From Henricia sp. BOLD:AAB3569 (Eukaryota > Echinodermata > Asteroidea > Spinulosida > Echinasteridae): a stretch of 64,000 nt of DNA. Positions within the stretch are counted from its first letter, which is position 1. Every line of letters begins with the position of its first letter. The notes under the pieces are model-generated. The model was not told the origin of the DNA and ran no database searches. It saw nothing but the letters and a program-made list of their open reading frames with translations. The stretch is taken from positions 434,001 to 498,000 of the forward strand of contig JBBELK010000515.1 of NCBI GenBank assembly GCA_037783545.1. Direction: 5' to 3'. The translations under genes were made by a program, and so were the position numbers. Shown here one piece after another: positions 1 through 10,977 of this stretch.

Positions 1-559
1 TGCTGTGCTTGTATAACATTTGACTAAGGACTTGGCATAAAATGTTTATTCTTTGTATTGTGCTGAAAGTGTTTTTACCTAGTGTGAGTGGTGCGTGGAA
101 TTTTGAAGGAAAAAAAAGTATTTTAAAATGATTATACATTTATTCGTACACAAATTGTTATTTTTCCACTTTCCGTCCATTCATTATTCCGGCTAGTATG
201 AATTCAATAAATGGCAAAAGAGGTGAAATTATAAATTGCTAATTGTAAACAAAATCTATAAAAATCTGTTTTACGTTAATATCTCCAAGAATTTTTACAT
301 TTCTACTCCCGCTTATCTTCATAAAGAGGGCCAAGAATTTCTTGTGCCACGCCATGCCATGCATACTGATTCGAAAACATGAAATGTCATCCTATATCTT
401 TATTTTTTGTATTGGTATATGCTAATTGATGCTACACGCTTCTGAATTACATGTACATGTAAATAACGTGTGCTTTGCTGAATTGAAATTTGTTTTTGTA
501 TTTTTATTTTGTGTGAAATGTGACCTATATTGTTGGATCTGCACCTTCATAATTGGCAC

Positions 560-647
560 TGCCCCGCCCCTCTCCTGCCCCACCCCTCTCCTGCCCCACC
601 TCTCTCCTGCCCCACCCCTCTCCTGCCCCACCCCTCTCCTGCCCCAC
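560..647. repeat. C-rich minisatellite, about 16-bp unit
   Basis: About five and a half near-perfect copies of a 16-base unit (CCCCACCCCTCTCCTG) stand in a row. Reading frames across it give only Pro/Leu/Ser-rich repeat peptides, so it is not treated as coding. Confidence 0.9.
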
Positions 648-1910
648 TCTTCTTTATACAACCAGTCCAGCATCCTGGAGAAAGATGCAGGACGGTTGCT
701 TACCACTCCATTTTATAAGTCAGTGGTTTAAGAGTAATACAAGAGAGATGTTAGTTAAAACAAAATGTAAAATATAATTGCACATAAAGTAAATTGCATA
801 TACAAAGAACTAAAAGGTGATATAGTTCAGGAAATGTATAAATTATTTAGAATAATTTGTAGAAATTACACAATTTTGCGCGTGTTTCCGCTGGAAATAT
901 TTATTGTGGGTGAAATATTAAAATGCGCGCGGTACAATGTTAACAATGCACGCCGACTGCATGTAGAAAAACAACTAAATACTCCAAATATTTATGTACA
1001 GTCGCCAAAGGAGCGGAATGCATTTATTTTGAGCGAGCAACAAGCCGAAAAATGTCCGGTGAGCGCACCAACTGAACATTCTTTAAATGTTTAAAGTTTG
1101 GCTAGATTTCGGTTTGAGTTACGTCAGTCGTTCAGCCCTGTATGTTCAGCCCATGCATGTGCTTTCTGGAAGCGAGCGGTGCTTGTTTGGAAGATGTGAT
1201 GTTTATGGCCTCAAATTTGCCGACTTTATGCAAAGTTGTAAAAGGGGAAACAAAAAATAAATAAAAAGGACTGTCATTTGTGGACATGAATTTCAATTTG
1301 GCGACTGAAAACAAATTCACGAATTGGTAGGAGGAATGGGAGTGGGTGTGTTTGGGTGTGTGGCACACAGTCGCAGTGGTTTCATTCGTCCCTGGAGAAC
1401 AAGGCGCATATCCGAAAGGGCGTGCCCCTTTCCTCGAGGTGCCGTGCAGCTGATAAGAACCCTCCGCGATCCGGGCGGATGGATCGGTTTTGCCCGGTCG
1501 CTGGGGCGAAATTTACGGTGAATGCAAGCTGGTGACGGAAAGTACGACGTGGAATGTTTTAGCTTTGACGCTGAGGTGCCCTGTGCTCATTTAGTGCGAC
1601 TGGCTGGACCGTTTTACTGGACTTTTAATTCAACTGTGTGGAGTGTATTGGCCTATTTAGCCAACGGGTGTGTCCTCATGGGGGTGTGGCCCTGCCGGCA
1701 CATGTGGCCAGCTTTGCATAGAGGGAGTGCCTGCACTTGTTTGTTCCTGAACGCGTTGGATTGCAGTACACGATGCCCACCGGTTCCCCAAAGCATGGTA
1801 GGCCTGATTGTATAATTATTCTTTTATTTTGTATAAAGAACAAAGTTTGTATACGTTGTTAGAATTGTCGAGTTGTCTCGATTATGGACGAGCTATCGAG
1901 AGTCGAGTTG
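648..1910. other. No recognisable gene
   Basis: This stretch has moderate GC with a GC-richer patch around 1330-1760. Short open frames exist, the longest being 97 codons at 1522-1815, but none resembles a known family or shows a convincing splice pattern. Nothing can be called. Confidence 0.5.
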
Positions 1911-2154
1911 TACATGTACATTTACGTCATAACCCTGTTGAATAAAAGACAGGGCCTGTCTTTTTTATTTTTTATTTTTTTTAATCGACTGGCATTAATC
2001 CTTGACGGATTTTTACGTTCTTGGTACCAAATGAAAGCTGATAACTTTTTCTATTCTAGAAAAATACCTATTTAACTTTTAAAAAAAAATTGTACGCCCA
2101 AATCGGCCCAAACACGGGCAGTGCAACTTTAAGTGGATGATGTCGCGGTAATTG
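1911..2154. repeat. 240-bp direct repeat, copy 1
   Basis: The segment from the TACATTTACGTCATAACCC motif to GATGTCGCGGTAATT recurs almost unchanged at 2783-3024. Between the copies, at 2534-2562, lies an inverted version of the 'cacgggcagtgcaactt' part. The arrangement suggests one composite transposable element or nested copies. No transposase frame was seen. Confidence 0.8.
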
Positions 2155-2782
2155 TACAATTGTCTTGACGGATTTAATCATTAGTATTTTTCCCCAAAAT
2201 AACAATCGTGGATATATTTGTACATCATACAACTAGGCCTACAGCTTGGAGTCGGAGCCAGATGTTTCACACTGTGCGGCGTTCGCGTACAAAGCCGAAG
2301 CCAGTCGTTTCGTTAATGGCCTATATTTAGCCACGTCGCCATGGATACAAGCCAAATGCGTGTCAAACACCTGGGTGCTCATTTCGTGGGCGTTCATTGG
2401 TGGAAAGTTGCTCATTTGCATTAGGCCTATACGCGCGCACCACAAAAACCCCTTTTCGATGCAGTCACAGACGTATTCAGTGCGTGAACGTACGGCCGGA
2501 CGGACGTTTGCCAACATCAGTTAAGTAATGGATTCCTTAAAGTTGCATTGCCCGTGTTTGGGTGAAAGGATTAAAAAAATTAATTTACACAAAAATTAAT
2601 TTACACAAGCGAACGAATTTAGAAAGCTTACGTGTCTCTGTAACGAAAAATATCAAAAACTTAAATTTCCGACGTCGGGAATTGGAGATACAAGCCTTTT
2701 TCTTGAAACGTGCTTCACATGTTGTACATGTGCGCGTACGCTCATATGTACATAGTATGTGTACAATGTACACATGTACGCG
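2155..2782. other. Spacer between the 240-bp direct repeats
   Basis: It holds 92-codon open frames on both strands at about 2240-2524, which are probably chance. It also holds an inverted fragment of the flanking repeat at 2534-2562 and a palindromic cluster of CACATGTAC/GTACATGTG words at 2715-2800. No protein family is recognised. Confidence 0.4.
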
Positions 2783-3024
2783 CACATGTACATTTACGTC
2801 ATAACCCTGTCGATTAAATGACCTGCCAGCCTTTTAATCATTTCTTGTTTTTAATCGACTGGCATTAATCCTTGACGGATTTTTACGTTCTTGGTACCAA
2901 ATGAAAGCTGATAACTTTTTCTATTCTAGAAAAATACCTATTTAACTTTAAAAAAAAAAATTGTACGCCCAAATCGGCCCAAACACGGGCAGTGCAACTT
3001 TAAGTGGATGATGTCGCGGTAATT
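2783..3024. repeat. 240-bp direct repeat, copy 2
   Basis: Second copy of the repeat at 1911-2154. The two copies agree base for base over most of their length, differing mainly in the 'gttgaataaaagacaggg' region, so the duplication is fairly recent. Confidence 0.8.
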
Positions 3025-3179
3025 ATTTCTGAGCGACTGCAGTTTTTAGAGACAGTAGGCCTATATCAGTCACTTTTGGCGGGAAATTTTGTTCAAACTG
3101 TTTTTTAGCCGAGAGGATGAACACTTTCAGACAAAACAACCCTTAACAGCCCTTTCAAACGAAACAAGGCACTATTCCT

Positions 3180-3252
3180 TTGCTATGGAGCTGCGTATTG
3201 CGTGGCACACATTTGGCGGGCGCGCATTGCTGACGAGCCTGTGCCTTTAAGG
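3180..3252. mobile_element. Half copy of a palindromic MITE
   Basis: Contains 'gagctgcgtatt', 'cgcgcattgctgacgag' and 'cctgtgcctttaa'. These correspond to the right arm of the full palindromic element at 51874-52014. Only one arm is present, so it is a solo half. Confidence 0.65.
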
Positions 3253-3979
3253 TAAAACTGAACAAGAAACCGCCTACTAACTTGCCATGATATGAGTGTA
3301 CGCCTGCTGCCAACACGTACGCCTGTTGTACGCCTGCCGTACGCTTGCCAACTGCAACTCATACGTATACATTTCTTTTTAAAGCTTGCATTTTGAACAC
3401 TTAACTCCTAGTAATAATATGTCGAGCAGAATAACATATTACGCCATGTATCAAGTATGTACAATCATTTTTGACGATTCAAATAACTTTCAATTTGGCG
3501 TCGTTGGTAGGCCTATAAGTTCGTAATCCAAATTTTGTTGCAATAATTTTATACACTTCTCGAAAACCTTTGCGGAAAATATCTGCAGAGTAAACATTGA
3601 CCGGACATGGCGGGAACTCCACCCGCACGATACTGGGTTCGAGTAACTTTTGTGAGGAAATGTTAGTGGACGATACTTTTGAAAGCTTTTAATTAAACAA
3701 GATGTTCAATTTTGTGGAAAATGTGGAATATAAAAACACTAAAACTTTGAGGTCATTTACAGGTAAAAGCGTTGACAGAAAGAGAAGTGAGATGACTTTG
3801 AGGAGGTCACTTTTCGACACACAAAGTGCAACTCAAAAGCTCAAGAAGTGTCCGTGAGTATAAATACTTTATATAATTTATATCTCGTACAACATACATT
3901 ATGTATACTCACAATAAAAGTTGGGAATATTGTATTGAGGGTACGCATTCCGATTGGACAAATTATTGTATCTGCTTGA

Positions 3980-4120
3980 AGCGGGCCTCCCACTGTGCGA
4001 TTTTTGTCACGAATTTCCTACGATTGGGCACGATTGTGTGTAGAGTCTACAGGCAGTCTCCGATAATCGTACCAATTCGTAGGAAATTCGTGGCGAAAAT
4101 CGCACAGTGGGAGGCCCGCT
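3980..4120. mobile_element. Foldback MITE, GCGGGCCTCCC family, copy 1
   Basis: Terminal inverted repeats AGCGGGCCTCCCACTGTGCG and its complement enclose about 141 bp that is nearly one long hairpin. It contains ACGAATTTCCTACGA and its mirror. Two more copies lie at 13706-13856 and 23778-23931. Flanks are TTA/TTAA-like. It is non-autonomous, as no transposase is present. Confidence 0.85.
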
Positions 4121-4553
4121 TAAAGATAGATCTTTCGCACGGGCGGCCATGACAGGGGGCAGTCACATTGTAACCGTGTGTCGTGCACGAGTATAGGCAC
4201 TTTGTGGATCTTGTCATATGTAAATATGCCGGCTGTCATGGCGGACGCCACCGGTGCTAAGGGTATATTGATCTTAATATAGATCAAAATTACAAACTGC
4301 TAGAATTTAACAAACGTCAGAATTATAATTTGTTGTAATCAGCCAAACAACATGCGCTAATAATATTAATTTATCATAAAATCCTTAATGACTTCTTCGT
4401 ACCTCTCTGGTCTCTTATATCTTAATGTATTGTACAGAATTTGCAAAAATCGAAAAGCAAAACTACCTAAATGTTAAACCTTATACATGTATAAACTCTG
4501 TTCACGCCGAAGGACAGAGCTGCGTTCCATTTTCCACTTAGGCATCAGCACTC

Positions 4554-4621
4554 CCCCCCCCCCCCCTTGCCCCCCCCTTTCCCCCCAACCCCCCAATCCC
4601 CCCTTGACCCCCCCCCCCCCA
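4554..4621. repeat. Poly-C rich low-complexity tract
   Basis: Runs of C up to 13 bases are broken by single T, A or G. The tract is interrupted and specific to block A. It may form G-quadruplex or i-motif structure and is a likely place for sequencing error. Confidence 0.9.
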
Positions 4622-5012
4622 CCTTCTCCTACGCCTATGATGCGTTCAAAATCTCGTTGTCAAGACGAAGATTAAAACGCAAAAATAGTGTGGTTCCTTT
4701 CCAATCATATACAGCTGACTTTCCGCCCAAATATTGCCTGAATTTAGCAATTTAATTAGTTAACCTTTTTTAATTTCATTCTAAAGGATCATTTTAATAA
4801 TACCGCGTACATTGCGTTAAGCACTGCTATACTTGTACGTTTATTTTGTAACCATTGAGATATTTCAGATGGAGACAGATGGATGCCTTGAACATTCCAA
4901 GTCAGTGATAATAAAACGAAGCATGCATCTCTTATTTTATTATAATTTTTAAAACTACAAGTCGCGTTACGTGTGCAATGTTTTCCACTGAGTAATGTAT
5001 ACCATCAATAGA

Positions 5013-5276
5013 TATACACTGGATGAAGTATGCAATAGCAGTTGGCTATACGAGAATTGAAGCCATGCGCCGGCTGCCATTGTGCCCCACGAACAATGCT
5101 TGGCCTAGACTGCTCCCCGGTCCATGCGATCGCTTGCATGCCACTTAACACATGTAGACCATGACGTATACTAGTGAAGACAGTGTGACCAGTCTAGGCA
5201 ATGCATTGTATTAGGTGGGGTACAATGGCGGACGGTGACTTCAATTTTAGACTTCGTTGCTTCATCCAGGGTATAT
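5013..5276. mobile_element. Inverted-repeat MITE inside block A
   Basis: The left arm (TATACACTGGATGAAG ... GCCATTGTGCCCCAC) is mirrored by the right arm (GTGGGGTACAATGGC ... CTTCATCCAGGGTATA) over about 70 bases. The sister blocks B and C lack this insert between 'gagtaatgta' and 'gagtacatttct', so it inserted after the blocks split. Confidence 0.7.
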
Positions 5277-6049
5277 ATATCGATGATGTATACACTGAGT
5301 ACATTTCTACGGAATCCATAAAGTCACATTCTCGTGCGCACGAGAGACAGTTTTTCGAAATGTAATTTCGAAAGATGTCCCTTTATGTATGGGCTCCCTT
5401 TTTTTCAATTTGTAAGATTTTCAACATTTAATAGCAACTTGGTTATTAATAAACCTTGTATATACAATATACCAAAACCGAAACCCGAAGGGAGATACTG
5501 CATTACCAGAAATTCAACACGACGGCAGTTATATGTCAACATTGTCTCAAATGACTGTGATATTATATTATGTCTATAGCATCCCTCCAGCCCTCTTCCT
5601 GTCATATTTAATTCCTCCCAGTTTCAATGTATCGATTCCCTTAGTTCAAAGCCAACTTCTAGTTATGTTTCTACTCTTATTATTAATGTGCAAAACGGCA
5701 AATCGATTACTAATGATTTTAACAACATAATAGAGTTTTACTACAGACTCAAGTCCATCACAACGAGGAGACATAAACAAGTCATTTAAAAGTCCTATAC
5801 AGTGATTTAAATTAAGGGCCATGGACTTTTGGTTTGACTAATGTGAGGACTTGTGATGGATTCGACTACAAACCTTTCTACAGAAATACCACGGGGGAAG
5901 CATGATACACATCCCCTTCTCCGTAGAGGTTGGGTGTGTCTCCACGTGCGTAGGCCTACCAGGGCGGATTTGGCTTTTGGTTAAGGGTGGCTCCTTTGCC
6001 CAAAACATGCCCTGCTAATTTAGGTGCTTTTCTTGCAATTTAAGGCACT

Positions 6050-6055
6050 TTTATT
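6050..6055 (-). promoter_or_regulatory. Candidate polyadenylation signal (AATAAA)
   Basis: AATAAA on the minus strand, about 115 bases past the stop of Ig copy 1. Copies 3, 4 and 5 have AATAAA about 160-170 bases past their stops, which supports a shared 3' end design. Confidence 0.45.
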
Positions 6056-6167
6056 GGGGGGGGGCGGGTCTTTTTAAGTTGCATAAGAGGGATTTTTAAT
6101 CAATTCATCTAAACTAGATGCACCAGCGATCAGCTCACCATCCGTCTTCTTTAGGTATTTGCTCCGA

Positions 6168-7968
6168 CTAATCTCCCTTTCTGAACTTGTCCACACAACC
6201 CTTGTTTGTGATGTCTGCGTACATTGTCTCCTCTTCTTCTCGGATGATGGCCCCAACTTCTCCCCTCCTTAGGTCCAAGTCAGCGTACACCAGCCCTTCT
6301 ACGTTCCTCTGCTGCATGATTTTCTTGTCGTTCTCGGGAGGGTCATCTACTGTTTGGGGAGGGACTTTAGGGGTCGAATTGGCCCGGTTTTTGTAGACGT
6401 GGTAAGGTATGACAGGAGGTGGTTTTGCGGCACCGGTCGGTTGAGCACTCACAACGCGTGTTGGACCCAAGAAAGGCTTGACGGATACGGTCGGCTTTTG
6501 AGCCGCGGCGCCCGGGTCATCGTGGAATGTTATTTTCGGTGTTTGGGTAACTCCATCCTTGGGTTCGTTTTTCGAGGCACCTTGCACATTTATAGCTTTT
6601 TCTGGATTCCGAGGGGTGCTTTTTGCAAGGACGCCACCGAGTGTCTTCGTTTTAGCGGCCCGTTTATCAGGTACGGCGTACACAGCCTCTGAACCCTTTC
6701 CTCCGATTGTGTGCCTCTTCATTTCTCCCTCTGCCATGTGCAGAGATTTAGTCGTGACAGTGGGAGAAATTATATCGGCAATGCTGTGATCATGTTCAGT
6801 TTCTGACTGTTGGGATTCGGCCGAGTTGCCCGGAGATGCTGAGCATGTTGTGACTGGACCAAGATCGAGCTGCGTCTCGGCGCTACCCGTCACACTGGTG
6901 CACAGCCCACTGCCAGGACTCGCTTGAGGATCGCAAGAAGGGTTAGTGTTCGGTTTTTGACGATCTTTAAAGAGAAGCCAATGCAGAAGAAACGCGATGA
7001 CGAACAGCAAGACGATGGCTGACACACATCCTCCAACAAGCACAAATGTATTGCTGGTAGATTTTGAAACATCACTGTCGGACTTTGATGCTGTGGCGAT
7101 AGGTTTAGGAGCCGTGGGTTGAACTCGGGGATCGTCAGTTTCACTGCTGTCAGTTCCGACTGATTCGTCCCACTGAGTAGATGGCGACTGTGATGTAACT
7201 AATACTATGGTAGGCTCGATCGCGACAGGCTCGGTAGGCTCGGTCGTGATCTGGGCGTCAACTATCAACAAGGCAGTTTGTCTCTGCCTCGTTAACGAAG
7301 TGTTGCCCCCTGAACATCTCACACGCCACTCTACTGCCGTTGTGTTCCGTTCTGAGAGGAGATATGATAAGGTTCATTCCATTCCCAGTTAATTTGAAGG
7401 TGCCAGAAGTTTGTATTCTTTTCCAAGGTCCACTGGTTGATATGAACCAAGCATATGAGTCGTCTGCCTGAATATGAGGCTCACAGAGGAACGAAGCACT
7501 GGTGCCTTCTCTCTTGGTAAGACGGGTTGGTTCGACAACCGTGTTTATCGGGTCTACTACCGTGAGAGCCGCAAGCGATGAGAAGTGTTGCCGTGTCGTA
7601 TCGGAATCGACTATCGAATATACATAGCATATGTATTTTCCTACATCACTTCGTTTGACATTTTGTATGTGCAGAGTCCACTTAGAACCTTCAGACGAAA
7701 CCGTATATCTCTCAGTCTCACGTGGGAGCAGGGACGTACAATAGGAGAGAAAAAGAAGCGAGCCTCCTTTTGAGTCTCCGTTTTTCCAGTATAATGTGTA
7801 ATCTGGCTTTCCATCAGGGTACGGATGACCGCATGCTGTAACGTTGAGTGTACAACTCAATGTCACGTTATCTCCTATCACGGCCAAGGTATCCTGTGGC
7901 GATTTCGAGATGAAACTGTTGCAGCCACCTTCATGCACCAACACCATCAAAATCGTCAGCAGCACCAT
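6168..7968 (-). pseudogene. Ig/ITIM receptor copy 1, frameshifted
   Basis: Two overlapping reading frames (7968-7258 and 7322-6168) together cover the same layout as the intact paralogs. The order is a signal peptide (MVLLTILMVLVHEGGCNS), an Ig V-type domain with the LSC and DVGKYIC motifs, a second Ig domain with FLCE and GSRVACE, a Thr/Ser/Pro stalk, and one membrane helix followed by WLLFKDR. The long tail carries YAVP, YKN, LVYADL and TMYADI motifs. The frame breaks at a C-run, 7306-7310, which has five C where paralogs have four. The first frame then stops at about codon 236, before the membrane segment. If real, the product would be a secreted two-Ig protein. A sequencing error in the homopolymer is also possible. 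There are no introns. Confidence 0.8.
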
Positions 7969-8330
7969 GACGACACGGCGAGGTTAGGAATGTGGTATTT
8001 TTAATTCACAAAACAATTTAAAAGAAAAGGTTTGTACAGAGCAAATTTAGTTTTGCGTCTTCATCCAGTGCAATGCATATCTGCAGTGTGTGATATCCTC
8101 GTATATAAAGTCCACGATAGACACGGAAGTCTTAAATTTTGGCTCTGTCTCATGTCTAGTTTGTAATGTTCTTTCCTTCCTTCCTTGTGTAGCGACAGAA
8201 AGAAAACACCAACACGCATAGATACAGTAATATTTCTAAAAACCCTACTGAATAATAAAAATGAGCGTGTCGCTGTTAATTTCGTATACCTAGAAACTGT
8301 TATTTTTTCGACGGAAAACAAATTTGTCGT
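7969..8330 (-). promoter_or_regulatory. Shared 5' flank of Ig copy 1
   Basis: This flank resembles the 5' flanks of the other four Ig copies. It has the 'tgcattgcactgg' word and CGGAAGT at 8124-8130 (plus-strand reading), 156 bases before the ATG. A TTTATATA word lies at about 8103-8110. It probably contains the core promoter and 5' UTR; the transcription start is not determined. Confidence 0.5.
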
Positions 8331-10000
8331 CTACTCTTGAATTTTGAGGTCATCGCAAAGACACAATGGACCGTTAATTTGTCTTACACAAACGGTAACC
8401 AAGTTTAAAAGAACTCCCACTTATGTGCTTTTTGTTTCCAGTTAACTGATATTGCTGTCGAACTATTATTCATCGATGTAATAATCAATAAGGATATGTA
8501 AACGTCCCGTTGGTTGATTTTCGTGACAGATATCTTATTGGAAAACTAAAAACTTCGGAGGAACAGGAAAATTATGTTTCATTCAAATTTATTTTTCGAT
8601 GCGAAATCGATAATTGCCTTTAATAAACTCTTACAGTTTAAAGTCGTAGGAACGCACCACGTAAAACGTTTCAAAAATCTTAATTTAAAGGTATATTCTG
8701 CCCGCGACTGGGCGATTTAATAAAAGACAAGAAAATGTAGTCCAAAGGTAGGATGATCCTTAAAATGTCCTGTTGGCTGTTTATAGCACGAAAGACACAA
8801 TCGCGACATTAATTTAATACGCGACAGACGAAGTCGACTACTGTAGTGTATGCTGCTAACCTTTGTCCGATGCATAAGTTATTTACGTAGCGCTCGGTAC
8901 TGGCGTAAGTCTCAACGGCTTTGGCGTAATGCCAATTTCTGGTAGATTGCATTTGGAGCTGAATTTATGCATGTAGCCGTCATAAGGTTATATGCCGCCT
9001 TTTCTGTTAACATTTCCAGTTTAATACACATTCACATTTTATTTAACGGTGACAGGGTCAAGAAATTAATTCAAGACAGACATTCCAGGAATGTACATGT
9101 ATCTTTAACGCGTATCATGAAATTAAGTTGTCCTCCTTTTCTTCCAAGTTGTTAATACCCTGTTTACCAGTGATTCTAAATAATTAACCCCCGTCCCCCT
9201 GGGTTTGGTTTCTTTAGATTCAAATTTTTACGTCCTAGCTCCACCACACGAAGAAGTACTGCCCGACAGTTCGGAATTCATCAGATTAAAGCTAAGGGGA
9301 TGTGTTCCAAAGCTGTCAACATTTTCACGGTTCTACAGAGCGTAGTATTTTTGAAGACCACCTTCCCTCCCCTAAAATACTTATCAAAATTTGTTGTCAG
9401 TACCGTGAAATGTCAACATTTTACAGTGCATGTATGTAAAGTCGTACGCCGCCCTTGACCCCCACCCCACCTCCCCTCCCCCTTTTTAACGCTTTGTAGT
9501 TCCGTGAAAATGATGACAACTTTGGACGGCTCCTAAATATATTAACAAAATATTTTTGGTAATGTTCGTTCTTCACCAAGTATATATTTTACAAAAGTAA
9601 TACAAGGCTCTCACTACCGATACAAATAATATTTTATGTAAGACTCTGCTACAGAAAGATATTTCTTATATAAAAGGTTTTTTTCTGGAATCGTTTATAT
9701 GACCGCATACGAAAATGTCAATAGTGCTTTATCATGCGTTTAGATACATAGTTTGTGCAAAATTAATAGAAAGTCATTTTCGACCAGAGGTGCAATCCAA
9801 ATGCAAAATAATTAATATAAATCGTATACACATGTACACTATTCACAATAAGCTAAGGATATTGTGCATGACAGACACACCCTGTCCCAAGAATAGTGGA
9901 CAACACTCTTTAAAAAAACGAACCACACTTTCTGCTAAGCAGCTCCATGAAACTAGTCTCTGAATGACACATTCTATGCCGATATTGTATGTCTATATGT
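8331..10000. other. AT-rich intergenic, nothing recognised
   Basis: Low GC, short scattered open frames, and a C-rich patch at about 9455-9485. No exon, RNA gene or clear repeat was identified. Confidence 0.5.
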
Positions 10001-10530
10001 GACCCGGTGTCACGATCTCAGATATTCCGCGTGCTCAGATGTTCCGATGACGTCACCGAACATTTCAGCACGTTGCGTGCACGATTTCAGATGTTCCGCG
10101 TGCTCAGATGTCCCGGTGTAAAAGGTAAAACTGTCCCCTTGTAAATGTGTCCGCGTGCTTACTGGCGCATATGGCCTCATCGTACGTACATGTGTTTATC
10201 TCTTCTGACTCTCAGAAAGCCCTGCATGCTGCGTAAGACCCCTTGCTTAAGTAATCAATTATTTTTACGTTTTTTCTCTAAATAGGGGGCCTACGGCGAA
10301 ACGGCATGAACGCTCCGCCATGTCCGCCGGCCGCCATCTTGCAAAAATGTCACTACATCTGCGCGCATCAAAGTACGTACATGGCGCGAATTCTGCTGAT
10401 CAACTCAGCACTGCACCTAAGCTGGTATAATTACATACGCTGTGTGCATGACGTTCCGTGACGTAAGCTACCATATTTGGTCATCGGAACATCTGAGTAC
10501 GCGGAACATCTGAGAGCGGGACACCGGTCC
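10001..10530. mobile_element. Non-autonomous DNA element with ~50-bp inverted ends
   Basis: The left end starts GACCCGGTGTCACG and carries 'cagatattccgcgtgctcag'. The right end is its mirror (CTGAGAGCGGGACACCGGTCC), and 'tgttccgatgac' is present in both arms. A further TTCAGATGTTCCGCGTG copy follows the left arm. It is about 530 bp, has no transposase, and target duplications are unclear. Confidence 0.75.
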
Positions 10531-10860
10531 AACGTAATCAGGAATAAGATGTCTCCGGTTCAAATGAAGACCACATAATCGGGTTCTTGCGGAAATCTGA
10601 GGAAAGTAGTACAGCATCTGGCCGGTGTGTCCGGGTTCTGGGGTTCACATCCCGATGATACGAGAAAATGGTTTTCTCTCAACCGTGCTTGATTGTCTAA
10701 AATGGCTTTCAATATGATTCGGTCGTCTTAATGCTACAGCCTGGCGCCTGTTTTTCTCCAAGTCGTGAGGACCTATTGCACCGACCCAGCAGACCTCATG
10801 GACACACGATCATTGCAATTAGCATATACATGTACATGTACATATTAATCTGCCTTCCTG

Positions 10861-10977
10861 AACTTGCCCACACAACTCTTTGTTTGTGATGTCTGCGTAC
10901 ACTGTCTCCTCTTCTTCTCGGCCGGATGATGGCCCCAACTTACCTCCTTAGGTCCAAGTCGGCGTACACCGGCCCTT
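10861..10977 (-). pseudogene. Out-of-frame remnant of the ITIM tail of Ig copy 2
   Basis: The DNA still matches the last 40 or so codons of the paralogs, and an NVEGPVYADLDLRR reading can be seen. It lies in a different frame from the gene's ORF and has its own stop right after the ITIM. It also has several small indels ('cggccggatg', 'cttacctcc'). It would be 3' UTR of copy 2 today. Confidence 0.75.

Larger units (their letters stand above)
4130..6167. repeat. Segmental duplication block A (3' flank of Ig copy 1)
   Basis: Matches block B (17200-19368) and, from about 4620 on, block C (59285-61451). Shared landmarks in the same order are the 'gggcggccatgacaggggg' element, 'agtgataataaaacgaagc', 'tcgtgcgcacgagagacag', the 'cctcttcctgtcatattta' stretch and 'gacataaacaagtcattta'. 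It ends at the stop codon of the Ig receptor pseudogene. It lies downstream of that minus-strand gene, so it includes the 3' UTR and the downstream region. Confidence 0.8.

Noticed and set aside
2246..2524. 92-codon frames on both strands at the same place
   Set aside because: Both strands are open together, which suggests chance in a GC-richer patch; no recognisable domain.
1911..3024. LTR retrotransposon bounded by the 240-bp direct repeats
   Set aside because: No TG...CA ends, no primer-binding site or polypurine tract, no gag/pol frames and too short an interior.
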